64,000 nucleotides of DNA from Marinomonas communis (GTDB taxonomy: Bacteria > Pseudomonadota > Gammaproteobacteria > Pseudomonadales > Marinomonadaceae), in assembly GCF_004363305.1 (NCBI RefSeq), contig NZ_SNZA01000003.1, positions 310,001-374,000 on the forward strand. The letters are read 5' to 3'. Both the position numbers and the translations under genes were made by a program. Shown one piece after another: positions 42,701 through 49,757 of the stretch (position 1 is the first letter of the stretch; each line of letters starts with the position of its first letter). The notes beneath the pieces are model-generated. The model worked only from the letters and a program-made list of their open reading frames with translations. It was not told the DNA's origin and ran no database searches.

Positions 42701-44617
42701 TTAAACGAGATCGTCGAACTCATTCTCTACGTTTAGATCGACTGGCATTTGGTAGCCAGGTAATTGGATTTTCTTATCTGTTATGTCTAATTCTTCACCA
42801 CCGAGCACATTAAAGCCAAAGCGGTAGATAGGTTCAATTTCGCCTCGAATCATGGCTTGGTTGTACGCTTGGGCAGCTTCTTGTACGGCTTTGTTCTTAT
42901 CTTGGTAAGTAGCCAACTGCTCATCACTGTAGCGCTTGCGAAGCATCGACATAGCTCTATTTGGTGATAAAAGTACTGCCGTAGCATTATTGCCACCGAA
43001 ACCTTTGGAGTTAAGCAAAGCCGCCTCAAAATGATCTTTGCCGTATTCTTCGTGCTTCAATTGGAATTTAAGGCCGTCGGTATAAACATCATCAGCGACT
43101 GCATTTGATGTGATAATACCTGGAAGAATACCATGCTCCCAAACGCCTAATGATAGGTGTAGTTGGTCACCGCCTGCAGTACCTTGAGAGTGACCAAGGT
43201 AGGCTTTCATGGCTGTCACGGGCATGCTTGTTGCGCCGAAGCTGGTCGCTGCTTGGCTAAGTACATGGGACTCAGTAACACGGTTTTGCGGAGTGCTAGT
43301 GCCATGGGCTTGGATAAATGTTCGATCCGTTAGACCGTCGACACCAATGATATTCTTCAAGTAAGCCATGGCTTTACTAAGGGTTAAATAGTTACCAACG
43401 CCTGGTGCGGAAATCGACTTCTTGTAACCATCGGCATAAGCGTACACCGCAGGAATTGCACCATGAATGGTTGCGCCCAATTCAATGGCTAACTCATCAT
43501 CCATCAACAGAGTCCACTGGCTTGACTCACCAATGGTAAAGCCACAGTTCTGAGCGAATGGGCGGCAGCTGCGAGTGTGATCTGGCTCTTTCTGGTTTTC
43601 CAGTTGGTCTAAGGCAAGTAGTGCGGTGTCTTCTGCCAATGCGCCCATGGTTCTGAAACCTTCGATGATCTCAGGGGTAATTGGGGCATCGCTGCCACCA
43701 ACCATTGCGACACGAACTTTACCGGCTTTGATTTGCTCAACAGCACGCTCTAGATTAAAGAAGTAGGTAGCACAGGCGCCGATTGAAGTACCAACGTTAC
43801 CAACAGACCCTAAAATATAGGCGTTAACGAAATCCGCTGGCATTTGCGCGTAGCCAAGAGGTAAGTGCTTAGATGTTGTGCGCTTGCCCATTAAGGCTGA
43901 TTTCAGCATGCCGCCAAAGCCAAGATCATCCATTTGACCGATCGAGTTAGCTGCATAAACCGCCACTTGATCTGGCGCGACAACATTTCGAACTTTATCC
44001 CAATCTAAGCCACTACTAAGGATTGCATCAGAAGCTCCATAAACGGTCATCTGAAGACCACGGGGATGGTTGCGGCTCTGATACAGTTTTGAAGGGTCGA
44101 ACCCTGTAGGAAGCTGACCAGCCGCTTTTACACTGAGAGACTTAGAGTCTTTAATAAAGGTTTCTAATGTGCCGTCTACAGTGATTTCGCTATGGGTTTT
44201 GGACAGCTCTTTTACTTGCCAATTGGCCGGGATGTTATCCGGAAGAGAGCGTGTTTTAACGCTAAAACTAAGCTTCTCACCTTCTGCAACAGGTGCTAGA
44301 GCCGAGCTTTTGTGAATAACAACGTTATCAACGTCAAAGAGACTTGGATGAATGCGACGAATCAAGGTGCGCGCTAGAATCTCTTCACCAAATGTATCGA
44401 TGAGCGTTTCTGAGTCAAGGGCTTCACCATCATGAGTGAGCCAAGCGCCATTTTGGTATTCTGCAATATTCGTGATTGTCGCAAGATCGAGCAGGACTTC
44501 CTGCTGAATGGCTTGGGGAAGTAAGTCAAGAATGATTCGACGATACGCTTGATGGAAGGATGTGCGTCCAGCCGAATTGATTCCGCCAAAGCCAACAATA
44601 ACAGGTAAACGGGCCAA
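42701..44617 (-). CDS. fabY: Beta-ketoacyl-ACP synthase of the FabY type
   Basis: 638 residues, the length of Pseudomonas aeruginosa FabY (PA5174, about 634) and much longer than FabB/FabF. The start ARLPVIVGFGGINSAGRTSFHQAYRR is the FabY opening. The active site is Cys282 (GACATYFFN), His438 (AHGTSTPQN) and His476 (LGHSQGTAGG). In Pseudomonas, FabY condenses acetyl-CoA with malonyl-ACP to start fatty acid synthesis, replacing FabH. Transcribed alone; an upstream gap of about 150 bp carries the bax terminator and its promoter. Confidence 0.92.
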   Translation of the reverse strand: MARLPVIVGFGGINSAGRTSFHQAYRRIILDLLPQAIQQEVLLDLATITNIAEYQNGAWLTHDGEALDSETLIDTFGEEILARTLIRRIHPSLFDVDNVVIHKSSALAPVAEGEKLSFSVKTRSLPDNIPANWQVKELSKTHSEITVDGTLETFIKDSKSLSVKAAGQLPTGFDPSKLYQSRNHPRGLQMTVYGASDAILSSGLDWDKVRNVVAPDQVAVYAANSIGQMDDLGFGGMLKSALMGKRTTSKHLPLGYAQMPADFVNAYILGSVGNVGTSIGACATYFFNLERAVEQIKAGKVRVAMVGGSDAPITPEIIEGFRTMGALAEDTALLALDQLENQKEPDHTRSCRPFAQNCGFTIGESSQWTLLMDDELAIELGATIHGAIPAVYAYADGYKKSISAPGVGNYLTLSKAMAYLKNIIGVDGLTDRTFIQAHGTSTPQNRVTESHVLSQAATSFGATSMPVTAMKAYLGHSQGTAGGDQLHLSLGVWEHGILPGIITSNAVADDVYTDGLKFQLKHEEYGKDHFEAALLNSKGFGGNNATAVLLSPNRAMSMLRKRYSDEQLATYQDKNKAVQEAAQAYNQAMIRGEIEPIYRFGFNVLGGEELDITDKKIQLPGYQMPVDLNVENEFDDLV

Positions 44618-44719
44618 AGGAATGTCCTCGATTTATAATTTTCGGTATTAACTAGCGGTATTGTAAAGGATGGGGGCGATTCGCCGCCACCCTAGATGCA
44701 GCGAATTTTATTGTAAAAA

Positions 44720-44755
44720 GAGAGGAATACACTGGGAATTAAGCAAATTCCTCTC
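44720..44755 (-). terminator. Intrinsic terminator of the Bax-like gene
   Basis: Stem GAGAGGAAT (44720-44728) / ATTCCTCTC (44747-44755); on the minus strand the hairpin is followed by a T-run (CTTTTTAC). Confidence 0.75.
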
Positions 44756-44764
44756 ATTAAATGG

Positions 44765-45667
44765 TTACTCGTTATTATAAAGAGCTTCATCGGTATGAAC
44801 ATTGAAGCGCCAAAGTTCATTGTAATCGATCAGGCTCTCTATCTCGTCAATATAGTCTTGTCCGCGTTGAGAGTATTTTTCTAGCCCATGAACCAAGGCA
44901 AGGCCAGTAATGGTTTCTTTATTCTTGCGAAGCTCAGCACGAATACTGCGTAGCTCTTTGTAAGCAGAATTGCTGTTCAAGTTATCAATGTAGGCGAATA
45001 CAGATTCACGGGCGTCAGTAAATTTCCTAACTTCGTGATCTTGGTCTTCTCCACGTGCATTGGGGACTAAACCGCAGCCCCGTGAGAAACACCACTGACC
45101 GAAGTAGTTATTACCTTCGACCGCAAAGCGAGATGTTCCCCAAGCTGATTCATTTGCCGCCTGTGCTAACACCAGTGATGCTGGAATGATATCAACGTAC
45201 TTCAATAGTGCTGCGATATCTTCATGTGTGTAGACCCCTAGTTTACGAAGTTTGTGGATCTTACGTAGCGCTGCAATCCATGTCTTATCTTCGCGTGATG
45301 GAGGCTCGGAATTGTTTAGGATAGCTTCAATGCGAGCTCTATCTTCTAGCAATAAAGCATTTTTTTCTTGTACGAACGGTAATAAGAAATCGAAGAACGC
45401 CTCTTTACGCTTTTGCACATCTTGAATGTCGGCAAAGTTAGGTTTGTTGTCTTCAATAGGGTGGCTTTTGAAATATTCTTGCTCTTCTTCCGTGACTGAG
45501 GCTTCCCGTGAGTTCTCACGTTTCGGTTGCTCCGGGACGCTTTTAGGCGCGGGTTGTTCTGTTGTGACCGTTTTTGATCCAGTTTGCTGAGTACCTTGTG
45601 GCTCTATTTTTAACCACAAAATCAAAATAACGATACTCGAGATTACCCAAAGTAACTTACGTTCCAT
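44765..45667 (-). CDS. Bax-like protein with glucosaminidase (muramidase) domain
   Basis: 300 residues from the ATG at 45667. An N-terminal membrane anchor (about 7-24) precedes a long Glu/Pro/Lys linker (25-80) and then a periplasmic domain with AQAANESAWGTSRFAVEGNNYFGQWCF, where Glu is the catalytic acid of the mannosyl-glycoprotein endo-beta-N-acetylglucosaminidase (Pfam Glucosaminidase) fold. The sequence pattern is that of E. coli Bax, thought to cut glycan strands of peptidoglycan. Two Cys (QWCFSRGCG) may form a disulfide in the periplasm. Confidence 0.88.
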   Translation of the reverse strand: MERKLLWVISSIVILILWLKIEPQGTQQTGSKTVTTEQPAPKSVPEQPKRENSREASVTEEEQEYFKSHPIEDNKPNFADIQDVQKRKEAFFDFLLPFVQEKNALLLEDRARIEAILNNSEPPSREDKTWIAALRKIHKLRKLGVYTHEDIAALLKYVDIIPASLVLAQAANESAWGTSRFAVEGNNYFGQWCFSRGCGLVPNARGEDQDHEVRKFTDARESVFAYIDNLNSNSAYKELRSIRAELRKNKETITGLALVHGLEKYSQRGQDYIDEIESLIDYNELWRFNVHTDEALYNNE

Positions 45668-45700
45668 ATCCAACCATCATTAATTAGAGCGTTAATATAC

Positions 45701-45734
45701 AAAACGAGCAGCAGGTTAGCCTGTTGCTCGTTTT
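45701..45734 (-). terminator. Intrinsic terminator downstream of the glutathione S-transferase-like gene
   Basis: A 15-bp stem with one wobble (AAAACGAGCAGCAGG 45701-45715, CCTGTTGCTCGTTTT 45720-45734), TTAG loop. Confidence 0.8.
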
Positions 45735-45839
45735 GAAAGTTCAATATATGAGCAGCACATTATCCGAAAAAAACCAATAATTTGATAGCTGATAGTTTGA
45801 ATATTGTCAAAAAGTGCGCAACTTTCTCTAAATTTGTCC

Positions 45840-46820
45840 TTAAAATTCGGAACGAAAAATTTTTTCAGGGCCTTTCGGGACGACTCGGGTTGGATTGATA
45901 GTGTCGTGGCTGTAGTAATAATGTTGTTTGATGTGGTCAAAATTCACGGTATCAGCGACGTTTTGAGTGCGATACAAGCCTTCTAAATATCGGTTTAAAT
46001 TCGGTAAATCGATAATGCGTTGGAGGTTGCACTTGAAGTGGCCATAGTAAACCGCGTCGAAACGAATTAATGTCGTAAATAAGCGCCAATCCGCTTCAGT
46101 GACTTGAGTGCCACATAAATAAGGCTGCTGGCCTAACGTTTCTTCTAGGTGTCGCAAGGTATCAAACAACGGAAATAACGCGTCTTCATAGGCTGCTTGA
46201 GTGGTTGCGAACCCTGTCTTGTAAACCCCATTGTTGACCGTGTCATAGACTGTCGAGTTGATCTGGTCGATGTTGTGCTGAAGCTCATCAGGGTAATAGT
46301 CGTCATGATTATTGGTAAGATGATTGAATGCGGCGTTAAACATTCTAATGATGTCAGCAGATTCATTCGAGACAATGGTGTGCGTATGTTTGTCCCAAAG
46401 AATGGGAACAGTGACTCGTCCCGAGTACTCAGGTTGAGCATGAGTGTACAGCTGATGGGCAAATTGAAACTCATGGAGAGGATCCCCTAAAGGAACATGG
46501 TGATCGTTAAAGTTTGTGTCTTCGGCAAAAGTCCAACCATGCTCAAGCATATGAGGGTGCACACAGCTAACACTAATGTGATCCTCCAATTGCTTTAGAT
46601 GTCGAAAGATTAGTGTGCGATGAGCCCATGGGCAGGCCAAGGAAACATATAGATGATAACGCCCTGACTCGGCTAAAAAGTGTGTCGCATCGTTAGCATC
46701 GAAGTCATCTGGCGACACCAGCCAGTTTCGAAATTGTGACTGAGAGCGTACAAACTTGCCCTGAGTCGCTTTTGTGTCATACCACTGATCGTGCCATTTG
46801 CCGTCTATTAGTAATCCCAT
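45840..46820 (-). CDS. Glutathionyl-hydroquinone reductase (YqjG/EcmB-type glutathione transferase)
   Basis: 326 residues, normal for the Xi-class of glutathione transferases. The catalytic Cys is in LACPWAHRTLI (about 60-70). C-terminal motifs such as LCGTQVTEADWRLFTTLIRFDAVYYGHFKCNL are family-specific. The enzyme reduces glutathionyl-hydroquinones to free hydroquinones with a second glutathione; in quinone-handling bacteria it protects against or recycles quinones. Single gene, divergent from the diguanylate cyclase gene. Confidence 0.92.
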   Translation of the reverse strand: MGLLIDGKWHDQWYDTKATQGKFVRSQSQFRNWLVSPDDFDANDATHFLAESGRYHLYVSLACPWAHRTLIFRHLKQLEDHISVSCVHPHMLEHGWTFAEDTNFNDHHVPLGDPLHEFQFAHQLYTHAQPEYSGRVTVPILWDKHTHTIVSNESADIIRMFNAAFNHLTNNHDDYYPDELQHNIDQINSTVYDTVNNGVYKTGFATTQAAYEDALFPLFDTLRHLEETLGQQPYLCGTQVTEADWRLFTTLIRFDAVYYGHFKCNLQRIIDLPNLNRYLEGLYRTQNVADTVNFDHIKQHYYYSHDTINPTRVVPKGPEKIFRSEF

Positions 46821-46923
46821 AACATTCTCTTGCTCGTTGTTTTATCTAATTATTAATGAAATCGTTACGTTTTCGGGGCAAGATATTGATTTGTTTTGAT
46901 CGATTGGTTCGATAGGTTGCTTC

Positions 46924-48060
46924 ATGCCGCAAAGAACTGGCTCTCTGTTAGTGCCTCTTTTTATTCTATTAGCTGGTTTATTTGCCAGTGCTTATATTCA
47001 AATTTTGCCCGAGTTGGCGCTTGAGTTGTTACCTTGGTTGCCCTATGTGCTGGCGAGTGTGATGGTCTTTTTAGCTTGGCACTTTAATCGAGGCAAGGTG
47101 TTGCTGGCGGGCGGGCTGATTCTTTTGCCTGCTTTTTACCCCTACATAGCTACTGAAAGTTTTCCAAGTAGTTCAACTACTGTAGCGGCGATAGGGCTAG
47201 GCTTGTTGCTTGTATTGCGAGAGCGAGGCTTCTTCAATCGTTTTGTTTTTAATCGTATTTTATTTCTTGCTATGTTGCTGGCATGGAGTGTGGCTTATGA
47301 AAAAGGCACGATTAATTTCGACTTTCTGGCAATTAATGTTCCGCTATTAGATGTGACGCTGTCGAGCTTGTTGTGTTGGGCTGCGATTGCGATCACCAGT
47401 TTATTAAGTTTGTCGTACTGGTGGCGAAAAGCTGATGGTTTCTCTACCGCCGTGCTGGTAAGCCTAGCAACTTTATTGTTGATCGAATGTCAGAATTTTT
47501 CTGTCAATCAAGATGCGGCAATTCGCAGTGCGCAAATTCTGGTTTGGGTTTGGTTTGTTATTGCGGAAAGTCATCGTATGGCGTACCGAGATGAATTAAC
47601 TCAATTACCAAGTCGTAGGGCCTTGAATGAGGCGATGCTGGCGTTACCGAGACATTATGCAATCGCCATGTTAGATGTTGATCATTTTAAAAAGTTTAAC
47701 GACTCCTATGGCCACGACAAAGGAGATGATGTGTTGCGCATAGTAGGGCGGGTCATGCTGCGTTATGGCGGATCTGCATCCGTTTTTCGCTACGGTGGTG
47801 AAGAGTTCACGCTTCTGTTTAAGGGGCGAAATGTTGAGCAAGCAGAAGAAACACTCGAACAGGTCAGGGAAGAGATCCAAGCCCAACGGTTGGATGTCTC
47901 GACGGATGCTAAAACAAAAGAAATATCTGTGACTGCTAGCTTAGGATTGGCCTATTCGACTACTGGAGAGGCGCCTGGCGATGTGATTAAGCGTGCGGAT
48001 CAGGCGCTTTATCAAGCTAAGCGTAAAGGGAGAAACCGCTTGATGGTTGCCGCGGATTAA
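46924..48060 (+). CDS. Diguanylate cyclase with multi-pass membrane domain
   Basis: 378 residues. The first 215 or so form seven to eight membrane segments, a membrane-sensor domain that I cannot assign. A GGDEF domain follows (about 225-378), with DELTQLPSRRALNEAM, DVDHFKKFNDSYGHDKGDDVLR and active-site GGEEF at 291-295. No RxxD inhibitory site precedes it. It makes cyclic di-GMP. It is the second c-di-GMP enzyme in the window. Single gene, with a hairpin RNA region downstream. Confidence 0.9.
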   Translation: MPQRTGSLLVPLFILLAGLFASAYIQILPELALELLPWLPYVLASVMVFLAWHFNRGKVLLAGGLILLPAFYPYIATESFPSSSTTVAAIGLGLLLVLRERGFFNRFVFNRILFLAMLLAWSVAYEKGTINFDFLAINVPLLDVTLSSLLCWAAIAITSLLSLSYWWRKADGFSTAVLVSLATLLLIECQNFSVNQDAAIRSAQILVWVWFVIAESHRMAYRDELTQLPSRRALNEAMLALPRHYAIAMLDVDHFKKFNDSYGHDKGDDVLRIVGRVMLRYGGSASVFRYGGEEFTLLFKGRNVEQAEETLEQVREEIQAQRLDVSTDAKTKEISVTASLGLAYSTTGEAPGDVIKRADQALYQAKRKGRNRLMVAAD

Positions 48061-48072
48061 AAACTTAAACAA

Positions 48073-48168
48073 ATGGTCAGATTTTTCTTGCACTTCTTTT
48101 TTTGTGTCTGTATTCTGACCGGATGTTCAAGTTTTGCTGCATCTCGTGTAGCAAGTCCAGATTACTAA
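48073..48168 (+). CDS. Small lipoprotein-like ORF
   Basis: 31 codons: MVRFFLHFFFCVCILTGC followed by SSFAASRVASPDY. It is a hydrophobic signal stretch ending in the lipobox ILTGC, with a 13-residue mature part, the layout of tiny lipoproteins such as entericidins. No Shine-Dalgarno is obvious (an A-rich AAACTTAAACAA precedes the ATG, 12 bases after the diguanylate cyclase stop). It is too short for routine gene callers; a signal peptide this clean in random sequence is unlikely but possible. Confidence 0.5.
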   Translation: MVRFFLHFFFCVCILTGCSSFAASRVASPDY

Positions 48169-48204
48169 CAAGCCAATATTGGTAAGTTGTAAACTGAGCC
48201 AACG

Positions 48205-48281
48205 TGGTACAACAGCACTAAAGGTGTACGCCTAACACCGAACTGTTGTGAGGGGAACGGGGAGCTTTGCTCCCCATTTTT
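48205..48281 (+). ncRNA. Structured RNA with intrinsic terminator, candidate small RNA
   Basis: Two nested stems (ACAACAG 48209-48215 with CTGTTGT 48243-48249; inside it GGTGT 48223-48227 with ACACC 48235-48239) are followed by a perfect terminator GGGGAGC-TTT-GCTCCCC (48259-48275) and ATTTTTAAT. The 5' end is unknown and could lie near 48165 or in the preceding lipoprotein ORF, of which it would then be the 3' UTR. No known RNA family recognised. The terminator itself is near certain. Confidence 0.5.
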
Positions 48282-48337
48282 AATGTTATCTCGCCTGATT
48301 CCCTTTATAATTCACACACCTGTCTGTAATTAGCCAA

Positions 48338-49000
48338 ATGACTGAGGCAACTGTGTCTGAATCTCCCAAACGTTCGAAAAACCAGCTGAAAACTCATATC
48401 CGTGCTCAGAATCAAGCACTCATTCTCGAAACGGCTGAGCGCATTTTTGCGCGTCAAGGGTTAGCCAAAACCACGACACAGATGATTGCAGACGAAGCTG
48501 GCTTACCCAAGGCTAATATTCATTATTACTATCGCTCTAAAAAAGATCTGTTAGAAGCCGTGCTTGAGCGTATTCTGCAGTTATGGCTAGACTCTGTGAG
48601 TCAGTTTTCAGAGGAGCTTGGGCCTCGTCATAACTTGACGCGTTATATTAGTGAGAAGCTCGACCAATCACGCCTTAATCCAAGTGCCTCTAAAGTATTC
48701 GCTATGGCGCTCATTGGCGAAGAGCCCTTTGTGTTGGAGTTCTTACGCCGATTCTTTGTGGACGAACTGCAAAAAGAGAAGCAAACATTGGATCGTTGGG
48801 TGGAACAAGGGTTAATGAAGCCGGTTCCAGTTGAGCATTTGTTCATCACTATTTGGGCAATGACCCAGACGTATGCGGATTTTGATGGGCAGGTAAAGGT
48901 TTTGTTGCAAAAAGAGCAGCTTGAAGAGTCGGATTTTGATGACGCTAAACAGTTTATTACGCGAATGATATTACTCAGTTGTGGCATAGAGGAAGTTTAA
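48338..49000 (+). CDS. TetR family transcriptional regulator (RutR-like C-terminal domain)
   Basis: 220 residues. HTH region ILETAERIFARQGLAKTTTQMIADEAGLPKANIHYYYRSKKDLLEAVL (about 28-75). The rest, with FAMALIGEEPFVLEFLRRFFVDELQKEK and WAMTQTYADF, is of the TetR_C_13/RutR type. It precedes the LysE-like exporter by 1 base, so it most likely regulates that gene. The N-terminal 20 residues are Ser/Lys-rich and unusual but continuous with the start. Confidence 0.88.
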   Translation: MTEATVSESPKRSKNQLKTHIRAQNQALILETAERIFARQGLAKTTTQMIADEAGLPKANIHYYYRSKKDLLEAVLERILQLWLDSVSQFSEELGPRHNLTRYISEKLDQSRLNPSASKVFAMALIGEEPFVLEFLRRFFVDELQKEKQTLDRWVEQGLMKPVPVEHLFITIWAMTQTYADFDGQVKVLLQKEQLEESDFDDAKQFITRMILLSCGIEEV

Positions 49001-49001
49001 A

Positions 49002-49622
49002 ATGAGTTTAGAAAGTGCAATGACGTTTTTTGTCGCCATTTTTATTTTTAGTATCACTCCCGGGCCTGGTGTCTTTGCGATTTTAGCAAAAAGCCTAACG
49101 CAAGGTGTCATCAAGACATTGCCTCTATCTGCTGGGATGGTGTGCGGTGATATTCTTTATCTTGTTATGGCATGTTTTGGTTTAGCGGCCATTGCTCAGC
49201 AATGGGAAGTGCTATTTCTAGTGATCCGTTACGTGGGGGCGGCATACCTTCTCTACTTAGGTTGGAAAATGTGGACGTCGCCGATTGATTTAGATGTTGA
49301 TAATTCAAGTATTAGCGCTAGAAAAAATGGCTGGTCTGCGGCACTGCAAGGTTTTCTTATTTCCTCTTCAAACCCTAAAGTGGTGTTGTTTTATATCGCA
49401 TTTTTACCAACGTTTATGGATGTGACGGTGCTTGATGGTGGAGATATCGTCCTAGCCTCTGTCTTAGCATTTTCCGCACTCATGTTAGGCCTCACTCTTA
49501 TCTCGTACTCAGCTTCCCAAGCACGCCGACTAATGAAATCCGAACGAGCGATGAAGCGTGTGAATCAAGGTGCGGGTGGCATTATGGCGGGAGCTGGTGC
49601 GTTTTTAGCGTTACGAGGCTAA
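49002..49622 (+). CDS. LysE family amino-acid exporter
   Basis: 206 residues, six membrane segments. The opening FSITPGPGVFAILAKSLTQGVIKTLPLSAGMVCGDILY is the LysE/RhtB signature (PGPG and G..GD). Predicted to export an amino acid or small amine. It is directly after the TetR gene, whose effector may be the same compound. Confidence 0.9.
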   Translation: MSLESAMTFFVAIFIFSITPGPGVFAILAKSLTQGVIKTLPLSAGMVCGDILYLVMACFGLAAIAQQWEVLFLVIRYVGAAYLLYLGWKMWTSPIDLDVDNSSISARKNGWSAALQGFLISSSNPKVVLFYIAFLPTFMDVTVLDGGDIVLASVLAFSALMLGLTLISYSASQARRLMKSERAMKRVNQGAGGIMAGAGAFLALRG

Positions 49623-49757
49623 ACCTTAAGACTGCAATATTTATGGATGAATTGCGCAGAAACTTATATCGGATTGTATTTTTCACAAACGTCACTACAT
49701 AAGTTTTATTGTTCCTAAACTGATTTTTAGAATCAGCGTTTATAGAGAAAGAGACTT

